NCBI RefSeq assembly: GCF_000815105.2
Contig: NZ_CP010310.2
Span: 4,774,001-4,838,000 of the forward strand
Source: Pandoraea pulmonicola
GTDB lineage: Bacteria > Pseudomonadota > Gammaproteobacteria > Burkholderiales > Burkholderiaceae
Direction: 5' to 3'
Length of the DNA stretch: 64,000 nt
Under the pieces are notes generated by a model. That model was not told where the DNA came from. It did no database searches and worked only from the letters and a program-made list of their open reading frames with translations. The stretch's first letter is position 1. Each line of letters begins with the position of its first letter. Of the stretch, positions 28,095-36,135 are shown in pieces. The position numbers and the translations under genes were made by a program.

Positions 28095-28206
28095 CGCTGC
28101 CCGGGCCGTCCGCGTACGCGCCGTTGCCCTGCCCGCGGCAACAGCGCTCCATTGCGTAAGCCGCAGCCGACACCGGTGGCTCGGGCATGCCGCCAACCGG
28201 ACGCGC

Positions 28207-28587
28207 TCAGGCGTATTGAGCCAGTCCGTTGCCGAGCGACCAGTTCTCCTTTCTGACCTCGATGAGGTTGATGAGCACGTCCTCCGGCCGCACCCCGGGA
28301 TTTTCGCCGAGCAGTTCCACGGTTCGTCTGAACAGGGCCTTCTTCTGCTCGAAGGTGCGGGTGTCGGACGCTGAAATCTGAATGAAGATAACGTCCTCAC
28401 TACGCGCGATACCGAAATAGGACGCGCCGTAGCGGAAGTTTGCGGCGTCGTGTTCCGTGATGGTCATGAACTGGTCGTCCTCGGGGACACTGAACGTTTC
28501 GCGCAGCGCGCGATAGAGGCTGTCGAAGATCCCTTGACGGTAGGCTTCCGTCTTGCCGGTACGCAACGAGATGTGGGCCAAAGGCAT
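28207..28587 (-). CDS. Tautomerase family protein
   Basis: A 126-residue member of the tautomerase/MIF superfamily. The catalytic residue is usually Pro1 after Met removal, and the protein indeed begins MPLAHISL. The rest (YRQGIFDSLYRALRETFSVPEDDQFMTITEH) fits the longer, ~127-residue branch. Divergent from a LysR-type regulator with 93 bases between the starts, the standard layout of a regulator and its target. Confidence 0.9.
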   Translation of the reverse strand: MPLAHISLRTGKTEAYRQGIFDSLYRALRETFSVPEDDQFMTITEHDAANFRYGASYFGIARSEDVIFIQISASDTRTFEQKKALFRRTVELLGENPGVRPEDVLINLIEVRKENWSLGNGLAQYA

Positions 28588-28680
28588 GTGAACTCCCTTT
28601 CGTTGAAAGAGGTTTCACATTAGGGGGCCTCTGTTATATTCACAACATATGATTGGGAATATCAGTAATAACAAATAAAA

Positions 28681-29538
28681 ATGACAGTGCGCCCGCTCGA
28701 CCTCGATGCCGTTCAAGCGTTTGTCCGTATCGCGGACCTGGGCAGCTTCACGCGTGCGGCGGAAGCCATGCAAACGACGCAGGCAGCCGTCAGCCTGAAG
28801 CTTCAACGGCTCGAACAGAGACTGGGCTGCCGGCTCGTGGAGCGGACTCCCAGGTACGTCGAGCTCTCCGCGCAAGGCATTGCCTTCCTCGACCATGCCC
28901 GGGATCTCCTGGCGGTACACGATCGCGCGCTGGCAGGACTCACTGGCGTCCGACAGCGTCTCGTTGTCGGCATCAGCGACCATGTTGCCGGGCCCGAGCT
29001 CCCCGCGCTGATTGCGCGCATGAACGCGCAGGACCCGCAACTGCTGATAGAAATTCGAATTGGCTCATCGGGCGACCTGCTTCAGAGTTTCGACCGGCGA
29101 GAACTCGATTCGGTGATCGTTCGTTTGCATGTCGGCCGCAGCGACGGTGAAATTCTTGCCGAAGAGAAATTCGGTTGGTTCGCCGCGCCGGGTTGGCAGT
29201 ATCGTGCGGGCGAGCCGCTGCCGATTGCCACCCTCGCCGAACCCTGCGGCGTCCGGGCGATGGCGAGCCAGCTTCTGGATGCGGCGGGAATTCCCTGGAC
29301 AGAAGTTTTCGTGGGCGGTGGCGTCGCCGCCGTCTCGGCGGCGGTTGTGGCCGGACTCGGCGTCGCCGCCTTGGCGCCCCGCATGCTGCCGTTGGGCGCC
29401 ATCGACATAAGCGCCAAGCTGGGGCTTCCCGATTTGCCGCGCTTGCCGGTCCTGCTTCACTCGAGGGTGAGAGGCGGGCGTCCCGCCGAGGCGCTTGCAG
29501 CACTTTCCGCTGCCTTCAGAGCAGCCGTGCGAGGCTGA
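28681..29538 (+). CDS. LysR family transcriptional regulator
   Basis: A 285-residue LysR-type regulator: N-terminal winged HTH (LDAVQAFVRIADLGSFTRAAEAMQTTQAAVSLKLQRLEQRLGCRLVERTP) and a periplasmic-binding-protein-like effector domain. It is likely to control the divergent tautomerase gene. The 93-base intergenic region is AT-rich and contains ATATTCACAACATAT (28634-28648), an imperfect dyad that could be the binding site. Confidence 0.93.
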   Translation: MTVRPLDLDAVQAFVRIADLGSFTRAAEAMQTTQAAVSLKLQRLEQRLGCRLVERTPRYVELSAQGIAFLDHARDLLAVHDRALAGLTGVRQRLVVGISDHVAGPELPALIARMNAQDPQLLIEIRIGSSGDLLQSFDRRELDSVIVRLHVGRSDGEILAEEKFGWFAAPGWQYRAGEPLPIATLAEPCGVRAMASQLLDAAGIPWTEVFVGGGVAAVSAAVVAGLGVAALAPRMLPLGAIDISAKLGLPDLPRLPVLLHSRVRGGRPAEALAALSAAFRAAVRG

Positions 29539-29615
29539 GCCGCCTTCCACTCCTCCTCGCACGAGCCCCCCTCTGCATTCACCGGCTGGCGCACGGTTCG
29601 CGCCTCATCCACGAT

Positions 29616-30883
29616 TCAACTGTCGGTTGAAACGGTAAAACGAACGACGTATCTCGACGTCTCGATCTTTCCCACAAATTGATGCGCAGTGGCGATGTAT
29701 TTCCCTGGAGCCTTGATGGTTCCATTGACCTCCCATTCACGCGTTTTTTCATCGACGAAGCACAATGGCAGAATCAACCGGTGTGCCTGGTTCGCCGTCG
29801 TTACCGTCACGCGGATGGAAGAGTCGGGTTCCCCCACCCCGGAGAAACGAATACTACCGGCCGGTACCACGCCATACGCGCTGGGGTGAACGATGCGCAC
29901 GTCGGAGAACTTAGGCTGAATAGGGGTTACCGTGTTGCTGTTCAGACTGGTTGCCCATACGGTATGGTTTCGTTGATCCACCGCTACCCCGTCCGCCAGA
30001 AAACCTATTCTCACCCAACCATCCACCTTGGGATCCGGGGCGTTCAAGTTGACGGCTAAAACCGTCCCGTCCTTATGAACATCCCCTAAATTCAATACAT
30101 ATAAAATCTGAAGCTTCTCATCAACAGCCAGCGCTGTAATATCAAGCATGTTTGTACTGATCGCGCGCACGTGGGCTGTGTTATCAAGGGTATTTATGAT
30201 GGTAATCGTGCCGTCAGCGGTTGATATGTATAAATAGTGATTGGTTTTATCCAGCACCATCGTCCAAGGCCCAATACCTACGTCGATCTCCTTCCCCATA
30301 GCCTGGTTATTCGCGTTTATAGGGATGACATACCCCCTCTCCTCCTGAGCTCCAAATAGCGCGTATATCGTGTCATTGGATTCATCAAACAAAACATCCT
30401 GAATTTGCGATGGGACTCGTATAGGCGAATAAGGTAGAGGTTTACCGGTTTTCAAGTCTATGCAATATATAACCTCCAAAAAATAGTCGGGCACATACAA
30501 AATATCTTTTTTTCATCCAAGGTAATACTGGTCGTTGCCGGATAAGCATCCCCCCCCTCCAAGCTCAACGGCGCACCTGGCTTGTTTGTTCGTGTATCGA
30601 CAGGAGTGACATAAGCACTAAAACTCAAAGCATAAAGTATATGACTCCGCTTATTAAGAATAATCGCTTCCGGGGAATGTTGAAGGTTAATCAAATCTCC
30701 CGGTTGCTGACTTCTTGTATCAATTGTCGTTATGGTTGTGCTACCCGAGTTGGCAACGTAGACAGTGAAATTTTCTTCATCCACCATCACTCCCCAGGGC
30801 TTGCTTCCAGTTGCAATGGGTGACGCTGGAATCAGGATGATATTCTCTAACGGCGAGATTGCTGGCTTGGCGGAATCAGACAT
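29616..30883 (-). pseudogene. Beta-propeller (YncE/YVTN-like) protein, split by a -1 frameshift
   Basis: The frame from ATG 30883 (GGAG upstream) encodes YVTN-type blades (VYVANSGSTTITTIDTRSQQ) and stops at 30458, while a second frame (up to 30500, stop 29616) continues the same protein with VPDYFLEVIYCIDLKTGKPL and ends in an Ig-like domain. A single -1 shift at the A-rich run near 30506-30513 restores a continuous protein of about 422 residues. No signal peptide is seen. Either a broken gene, a sequencing error in a homopolymer, or a gene that uses frameshifting, because the run forms A_AAA_AAG in the zero frame. Low GC compared with the surroundings. Confidence 0.75.
30506..30512 (-). other. 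dnaX-type slippery heptamer A_AAA_AAG at the frameshift point
   Basis: In the zero frame the codons are GAA AAA AAG ATA. A -1 slip on A_AAA_AAG gives GAU AUU UUG UAU next, exactly the frame of the downstream half. No strong stimulatory hairpin or internal Shine-Dalgarno is visible. Confidence 0.55.
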
Positions 30884-31322
30884 ATATTCTCCATTTTCAA
30901 TCTTATGAAAAAACAATTGATGAAGCTCTGGGGTCGCCGGGCGCAGTCAAGGACGGTGTGAAGGAGAATTTCCCGGACGGACCGTCGAAACACGGTCGCG
31001 GGCGTCATGGTGGGCGCCAACCGTATAAGGAATGGGCAGTGCTCTGGGATCATTGGCGTGACGGCTGCCTCCGCCTGAGCCTGGGGCAGGAATGTATGCC
31101 CAACCTTGATCGCATAACACCATACGATCCGGCCACAGCCAACTATCAGAGCTAATAGTACGCAGACCGAGATGTCAGGATTCCTTGCCCTTCCCGGCAA
31201 GGTCTTCGCGTGACGGCGGTGGAAGCGGAGTGTGCCAATCCATGTATCTGCTTGGCGTCTATTCGTAGTAAATATGCCGGTGGTAAATTCCATATCTTCG
31301 GACTTTCTCGAATGTGCTTGTC
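30884..31322. other. Region without a supported gene
   Basis: About 440 bases between the beta-propeller and GNAT genes. Overlapping ORFs on both strands (148 codons minus, 98 codons plus) have no recognisable domain, no good ribosome binding site, and the minus ORF runs into the beta-propeller start. Possibly decayed DNA at the edge of the accessory region. Confidence 0.4.
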
Positions 31323-32177
31323 ATGATTCTCACCGGACCGGAAGTCGCCCATTCACTGGAACTTGTCGAGGCGCAGCATTTGGCGCAACAGGTGGCAACG
31401 TTCCGCAGCGTCACGAAGCGAAAGGACGTTTGCGCATTGAACGTCTGCGGCGGGATCGCCGCATTGACAGACAGTGCCTTTGGACGAAAGCTGAATCACG
31501 TGACGGGACTCGGCATGGGTGCCGCCGTAAGCCATGAGGCGATCGCGCGACTCGAAGCGGAATACGGCGCACGAGGCCTCGATGTCGAAATCGATGTATG
31601 CCCTCATGCGGTCCCCTCGACGCTTGCCGTTTTATCGGAGCGCGGATATGTGACCAACGCGTTCAGCAATACTTATGTCCGGGAGCTGGCAGACGATGAC
31701 GTCGAAGTTTCGCCCCCAACCGGAATTGAAATCGTGAGCGGCGGATCCGTCTCGGAGAGCACGTTTGTGTCGCATTCCGTGGCTGCATTCGAAGCGCAAG
31801 CCAAGCCTCGACCGCGAGCGTTGCTCGAGGCGCTCGCCGTCATCGCAGCAGCACGCACGGATACGACGTGCTTTGCCGCAACACTCGACGGACACATCGC
31901 AGGGACTGCGGGTATGAGCGTGATGGCGAGTCCAATGGGAAAGATCGCGCATCTCCACATTGCGAGCACGCACGCTGCCTATCGTGGTCGAGGCATTCAA
32001 TTTGTGCTGATTCGTGCGAGGTTGTCAGCAGCTCGGGAGGCGGGATGCACCTTGGCAAGCATCACCGCACGGGCGCAAAACGTCAGCGCCCGGAACACGG
32101 AGCGGGCGGGATTCAGACTCGCCTACACAAAGGCAACGCTGATGAAACCCTTGCTCAAACCGACCGACGCGAAGTGA
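31323..32177 (+). CDS. GNAT family N-acetyltransferase
   Basis: A 284-residue acetyltransferase. The C-terminal half holds the GNAT fold: GTAGMSVMASPMGKIAHLHIASTHAAYRGRGIQFVLIRARLSAAREAGC, with the acetyl-CoA motif A as AAYRGRGIQ. The N-terminal half is a degenerate GNAT-like region, a two-domain layout common in this family. Substrate unknown. Start at ATG 31323; a GTG at 31314 would add three residues. Sits at the left border of the accessory array. Confidence 0.85.
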   Translation: MILTGPEVAHSLELVEAQHLAQQVATFRSVTKRKDVCALNVCGGIAALTDSAFGRKLNHVTGLGMGAAVSHEAIARLEAEYGARGLDVEIDVCPHAVPSTLAVLSERGYVTNAFSNTYVRELADDDVEVSPPTGIEIVSGGSVSESTFVSHSVAAFEAQAKPRPRALLEALAVIAAARTDTTCFAATLDGHIAGTAGMSVMASPMGKIAHLHIASTHAAYRGRGIQFVLIRARLSAAREAGCTLASITARAQNVSARNTERAGFRLAYTKATLMKPLLKPTDAK

Positions 32178-32369
32178 AGGGCGGCTGATGGAGCGTCTAT
32201 GCCGCGCGGATCCGGTATCCGCCTTCGTCCCGAAGGCAACTGCAAGACTGCCAACTGGTACCGCCCCGCCGCAGTCCTTCCACAACATTTTCCATACACG
32301 CCGCACTCCCCCGAAAACGTTCAGAACTCCACTGGGTCGACAGAGAAACAGTTTCGACAACACTCATCG

Positions 32370-32412
32370 CCGCATTTGCACAATGGCAAAAGAGCGATTT
32401 GTACAAATGCGG
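32370..32412. repeat. Imperfect inverted repeat upstream of the first repeat-protein gene
   Basis: Arms CCGCATTTGcACAA (32370-32383) and TTGTaCAAATGCGG (32399-32412) pair with one mismatch around a 15-base spacer, 94 bases before the ATG at 32506. It is not followed by T's, so an operator or RNA hairpin is more likely than a terminator. The rest of the 328-base interval 32178-32505 has no supported gene. Confidence 0.55.
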
Positions 32413-32505
32413 ATGGCGCAGTCTCTGTGACAATAAAAATATACGCGGTGCACTATCGACGGTTACGGCACGCCGCGAACGAAAGAGCTCCCGTGAGAAA
32501 AATCC

Positions 32506-33174
32506 ATGTATTCCATTTCCGGCGCTGGAGCGCTGTGCGCGCGACCTCCCGTGACGATCTCAACGTCAACGCCACCGAACTCACTTCGCGCCGACGTGTG
32601 CGAAGTACGCCAGGCTGATGGATGGTCTCGTAGGTCGTGGAGCTTGAGCCAACTCCTGCCTCCCCTCAACACACCGACAGTCGCTGGACGGGATTCGGGG
32701 TTGGCGGGCCAGTGGCCGCTTTCTCAGCAACCGCATGCCCGTGCCGACACGTTGGTCGACATACCGACGAGCCCGATTCAACGACCGCCGCCCTCCGCAA
32801 CAGCGCGAATAGTCGAGGGGGTGCTGACATACATGGACGCCGCATCGGCACAGCAGGCCGGTGCCGGAGCGGAAAAGCGTTCGGCACCACAGGATGCAAG
32901 CAGTGGAGGGGAGGCTATTTTCATGCCGCCCCCGGCCAAAATCCTTCGACAAAAGACTGGCGCGTCGAACAGAAAAGTGAAGATCACCGCCGCCATGTTG
33001 CAAACATGGAAAGCCCTGGGTCAAGCGAGGATCAAGGCCGCGGGTGGGCTCGACGGTGTGGCCCGACGGGACAACGTCCGGGCTGCGGCAATGAGAAATT
33101 ACCTTCGTGCCGATGGCCACCTGACCCTGCGCGGCGAAGTCCGGCTCCGCAAGGCTGGCACGAGGCCAATGTGA
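32506..33174 (+). CDS. Repeat-protein family member 1 (HTH-like, effector-like)
   Basis: A 222-residue protein of unknown function. Ser/Pro/Ala-rich and probably disordered to residue ~120, then the family linker EKRSAPQDASS...PPPAKI, and one C-terminal helix-turn-helix-like unit (GLDGVARRDNVRAAAMRNYL then RADGHLTLRGEVRLRK). The same linker and unit occur in the genes at 33975 and 36053, so these are diverged paralogues. No signal peptide. Neighbouring addiction-module and integrase remnants suggest it came with a mobile element. Confidence 0.6.
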   Translation: MYSISGAGALCARPPVTISTSTPPNSLRADVCEVRQADGWSRRSWSLSQLLPPLNTPTVAGRDSGLAGQWPLSQQPHARADTLVDIPTSPIQRPPPSATARIVEGVLTYMDAASAQQAGAGAEKRSAPQDASSGGEAIFMPPPAKILRQKTGASNRKVKITAAMLQTWKALGQARIKAAGGLDGVARRDNVRAAAMRNYLRADGHLTLRGEVRLRKAGTRPM

Positions 33175-33229
33175 GCCGCGGCCCGACAGAGGTTGGCCGG
33201 AAAAACGGAAGCCAAACGCCCGCTTCTTG

Positions 33230-33604
33230 GCGTTCTTTGCAGGGATGCCAGACAAGCACGGCGCAAGCCAAAGACATCAAGCGTGCGAAGAAGTTGACCG
33301 ACGAGCTGGAGGACGGAGAAATGAAACTGAGTGAATTGAAAGCGTTTGACGCCGCAGAGGTGCTCAAGGACGACGAGACAATTCGACATTATCTGTCGTT
33401 CGCGTTTGAAGGCGGAGACTCGCGTGAAATTCAGCAAGCCCTGAGCACGGTCGTCCGTGCGCGGGGAATGAGCGCGTTAGCCCGAGAATCGAGAGTCGGG
33501 CGTCGCTCGTGAGGCACTCTACCGCGCTCTCTCTGACAAAGGTAGTCCTGAATTCACCACTATCGTGAAGTTGTTAGCGCCCTTGGCCTACACCTCACGC
33601 TAAC
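33230..33604 (+). pseudogene. Decayed HigBA-type toxin-antitoxin remnant
   Basis: TAQAKDIKRAKKLTDELED just before 33321 matches the C-terminus of RelE/HigB-type toxins. From ATG 33321 (GGAGGACGGAGAA upstream) comes an addiction-module antidote protein: MKLSELKAFDAAEVLKDDE ... LSTVVRARGMSALAR. A 7-base insertion near 33488 shifts the frame; the rest (ESGVAREALYRALSDKGSPE, then FTTIVKLLAPL) lies in another frame, and a second shift follows near 33580. The toxin lacks its N-terminal part. The system is therefore almost certainly inactive. Confidence 0.7.
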
Positions 33605-33605
33605 G

Positions 33606-33735
33606 ACGCACTCCGACGCCTCGCTGGAGAAACCCGCTTTTCGTATTCACGGAACGCATCCGCAAGCGTGTGCCTTTACCGGGCGCGATCTCGCCGACAT
33701 TAATGGGTGTTCGGTGCGCATGGCCCAAACGCTTC
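33606..33735 (-). pseudogene. Degenerate integrase N-terminal remnant (copy 1)
   Basis: On the minus strand, pieces of HTLADAFREYEKRVS and of the preceding EH..INVG region can be read in different frames. They correspond to the integrase fragment found better preserved at 38310-38682 and 35620-35905. Several indels; non-functional. Confidence 0.5.
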
Positions 33736-33751
33736 CCTCTTGAGAGGTGGG

Positions 33752-33776
33752 TGGTGCCGGGAACCGGAATCCGACA
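33752..33776. other. tRNA 3'-end-like segment, possible decayed attachment site
   Basis: TGGTGCCGGGAACCGGAA (33752-33769) resembles the complement of a tRNA T-arm/acceptor with CCA and matches the tRNA-Leu end at 38844 in 15 of the first 17 bases. No tRNA body is attached. It lies between integrase remnant copy 1 and the next repeat unit, where an att site would be expected. Confidence 0.45.
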
Positions 33777-33840
33777 CTCACAATAATCACCCCCATGTGA
33801 ACTTCAGGTGCACAAATGGCGCACATTGAACTCGGAAGCC

Positions 33841-34060
33841 CTACGCGGCAGCACTACTAAACCGACCTATCCGTTCAAAGGGGGCAAGCCGGCTAAGCTG
33901 GCCATTTTCTGCAAGTGCAGAAAGCGACGTTGTGCGAACCTACGCCACGGTCCGAATTTCCCTCATACGAAACCATGATGCAAACGTTCAGCGTCGGAGC
34001 AAATCGCCCCGGCCATCAAATGATGACGTCGACGGAGCTTCCGCAGAATGCACGCGCGGT
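33841..34060 (+). repeat. Direct repeat A, left copy
   Basis: About 220 bases nearly identical to 35919-36135 (a few substitutions and a 3-base indel). It covers the sequence upstream of, and the first ~30 codons of, repeat-protein gene 2. It marks the left boundary of a ~2.1 kb unit that is tandemly duplicated. Confidence 0.85.
33906..33923. repeat. Perfect hairpin upstream of repeat-protein gene 2
   Basis: TTTCTGCA-AG-TGCAGAAA, an 8-bp inverted repeat with a 2-base spacer, about 50 bases before ATG 33975; repeated exactly at 35984-36001. Possible operator. Confidence 0.6.
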
Positions 34061-35246
34061 TGCCGCGTTAGGTGTTAATTTGCGATCTGTGGGTAGGGCC
34101 CCTGGGCCATCCGGCATGCCATGGAGCCAGGATTGCGAGCCAGTACGTTATGAAGCCTCGGCCCCGGCTCGACAGGCGCTTCAGGCCATGCAGAGAATAT
34201 GCAGCACCTCGTCGAATTCGGTCCAGCAACCGTCGTCGCCCGCCTCCCTACAAACCAGCCGACAGGCACCGCAGGGCGCAGAGATGCTCGATATGTCATC
34301 GATTTGGGATCTACAAACACGGAGCCCCGAGCTAGATGAGCTTGTACAAATAGTGCTGGAATTGGAGCGCGATTATCCGCCCACCTCGGACCACCCCCCA
34401 CCCCGCCCCGAAAACCCGGAGAGCATTCGGCACTCGATTGCGGGCACGTATCAGCCCGGTATGCCGTCGACGTGGGGTCTACAAGCACAGAACCCCGAGC
34501 CAAATGAGTTCGCACAAATGACGCAGGGGCCGGAGCGCGATTGCCAGCCCACGTCGGACCAACCCCCACCCCACCCCCCAGAGATCCTTCGGCTCGCGCT
34601 TCAGGGCATGTATAAGCCGGGTATGCTGCCGAACTCTGGCCACCGATCATCTGCTCTCACAACACCGGAAACCTCGAAAAGCGAAGCGAAAAAGCGTTCG
34701 GCGCCACAGGGCGCGAGTAGTGTAACGGATGGTACTTCGATGCCGCCGCCGGCCAAAATCGCTCGGGAATCGCGAAATGCCGTGATCGTGAAGGAGATAC
34801 ACGCCCAGATAGACGCCCAGAAAAAGGCCCACGGCGAACACGGCGGCAAAAAATGGTTCGAGAACGAGGGCAGGTGCCCAGGTCTCGCCAAGAAGTACGA
34901 TATCAAGGTTGACATCTTGAGGAGCTGCTTTAATAGACGCGGCGAACTGAGAGCGCCTGGCGAAGCCATGGTCAACGGGGCCAGCAAAAACGAGATCACT
35001 ATCGACATACTGCTACGGTGCGACCTCCTACGCGAGGAGAAAATGTGGCCGAAGGGTGGGCTCAAAGCTGTGGCCGATATGTTCAATGTCAGGTCCGACG
35101 GACTGGGAAACTATTTCTTGAACGGCGGTACACGGACGGTCCCTCGCGGCGAAGCACGGCTCAAACACGTCAGAAGCGTGATACCGGTCGGGCCGGAAGA
35201 AGTTCAATGGCTCGCGCAGCTAAAAAGTCATTCACAAGTCGGCTAG
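33975..35246 (+). CDS. Repeat-protein family member 2 (proline-rich, HTH-like repeats)
   Basis: A 423-residue protein of unknown function with no signal peptide. Order: ~105 residue Ser/Gln-rich N-terminus almost identical to member 3; two ~57-residue proline-rich repeats (WDLQTRSPELDELVQIVLEL ... PPPRPENPESIRHSIAGTY); linker KKRSAPQGASS...PPPAKIA; then one ~170-residue module with two HTH-like units, GLAKKYDIKVDILRSCF and AVADMFNVRSDGLGNYF, each followed by a Gly-rich turn and a basic tail. The pattern suggests nucleic-acid binding and the basic linker recalls eukaryote-directed effectors; both are inference. A GTG at 33915 would extend the frame by 20 residues; neither start has a good binding site. 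Confidence 0.65.
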   Translation: MMQTFSVGANRPGHQMMTSTELPQNARAVAALGVNLRSVGRAPGPSGMPWSQDCEPVRYEASAPARQALQAMQRICSTSSNSVQQPSSPASLQTSRQAPQGAEMLDMSSIWDLQTRSPELDELVQIVLELERDYPPTSDHPPPRPENPESIRHSIAGTYQPGMPSTWGLQAQNPEPNEFAQMTQGPERDCQPTSDQPPPHPPEILRLALQGMYKPGMLPNSGHRSSALTTPETSKSEAKKRSAPQGASSVTDGTSMPPPAKIARESRNAVIVKEIHAQIDAQKKAHGEHGGKKWFENEGRCPGLAKKYDIKVDILRSCFNRRGELRAPGEAMVNGASKNEITIDILLRCDLLREEKMWPKGGLKAVADMFNVRSDGLGNYFLNGGTRTVPRGEARLKHVRSVIPVGPEEVQWLAQLKSHSQVG

Positions 35247-35268
35247 CGAGAGCAGTCTGTGTACACGC

Positions 35269-35620
35269 TCACAAATATCTCGCCGGGCGTACGTGTGCCA
35301 TGCACAGCGATCCGCCCGGCGGAGCGTCAGGATTCGGGATAACGAGGTCGATTTTCTTTCCGGTCCTCGCGTCGTGCACCTTAGTGCGTACCGCCGCAAA
35401 CGATGCCCGGTCGGGAAGCGACACCTCGGAATGCCCGACGTCGGAACGGGCCAGCGTGATCGCTGGCAATGGCTTGCCGCTCGCACTCTTGCCAGTTCCG
35501 CGAGGGGTCACAATGAGCTTTCCGGCCTTCACCGTAGCCGTCGCACCGTACACGCGCCAACCGCGTGACGAAATGCAAATCGCTTTCGCCAAACCGATCG
35601 ACCCGAGGCACGATGGCGTC
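35269..35620 (-). pseudogene. Phage late control D (gpD-like) fragment, copy 1
   Basis: On the minus strand VDRFGESDLHFVTRLAR and, in a shifted frame, YGATATVKAGKLIVTPRG ... PLPAITLARSDVGHSEVSLP and VHDARTGKKIDLVIPNPDAPPGG match the middle-to-C-terminal part of P2-type late control D (baseplate hub) proteins. The N-terminus is missing and a frameshift lies near 35555. Convergent with repeat-protein gene 2, whose stop is 22 bases away. The same fragment recurs at 37970-38310. Confidence 0.65.
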
Positions 35621-35905
35621 GACGCTGCACGCTGAGCTTGCGCACTCGCTCGGTTCCGACAACCGATTGCGCTGCGGCTTTCCGCAGCGCAATCGCCTGC
35701 GTTATGCAAGCGTCGAAATTCCTCTTGCAACTTGACGGTACGATGCAAGCCAGTCGATCGGTTGCGTCGTGCGCAAAGCCGAGGGGAAACACGCTTCTCA
35801 TACTCGCGGAACGCGTCCGCAAGCGTGTGCTTTGTGCCGGGCGCAATTTTGCCGACGTTGATGTCGTGTTCGGTGTGCGTGGCCCATGCGACCGCATCGG
35901 CCTGT
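35621..35905 (-). pseudogene. Tyrosine integrase N-terminal remnant (copy 2)
   Basis: DNA nearly identical to the integrase part at 38320-38601, including the codons for WATxTEHDINVGKI.PGTKHTLADAFREYEKR, but cut at ~35900 before the start codon region and with frameshifts. Directly joined to the gpD-like fragment, so the middle of the phage genome is gone. Confidence 0.6.
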
Positions 35906-35918
35906 TCCGATGCAAGCC

Positions 35919-36135
35919 CTACGCGGCGGCACTACTAAACCGACCTATCCGTTCAAAGGGGGCAAGCTGGCTAAGCTGGCCATTTTCTGCAAGTGCAGAA
36001 AGCGACGTTGTGCGAACCTACGCCACGATCCGAATTTCCCTCATACGAAACCATGATGCAAACGTTCAGCGTCGGAGCAAACCTCAGCCATCAAATGATG
36101 ACGTCGACGCAGCTTCCGCAGAATGCACACGTGGG
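35919..36135 (+). repeat. Direct repeat A, right copy
   Basis: Second copy of the 33841-34060 repeat, upstream of and into repeat-protein gene 3. Left end of the second duplicated unit, which runs to about 38601 where homology to 35900 stops. Confidence 0.85.
35984..36001. repeat. Perfect hairpin upstream of repeat-protein gene 3
   Basis: Same TTTCTGCA-AG-TGCAGAAA inverted repeat as at 33906-33923, about 52 bases before ATG 36053. Confidence 0.6.

Noticed and set aside
32637..33512. 291-codon frame overlapping repeat-protein gene 1
   Set aside because: Its first part is a shadow of the 32506 gene; only the end (from 33230) has homology, to HigBA, and is listed as a pseudogene.
35529..35915. 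128-codon minus-strand ORF as an independent gene
   Set aside because: It is an out-of-frame reading of the integrase/gpD remnants and duplicates at 38082-38660 with frame changes.
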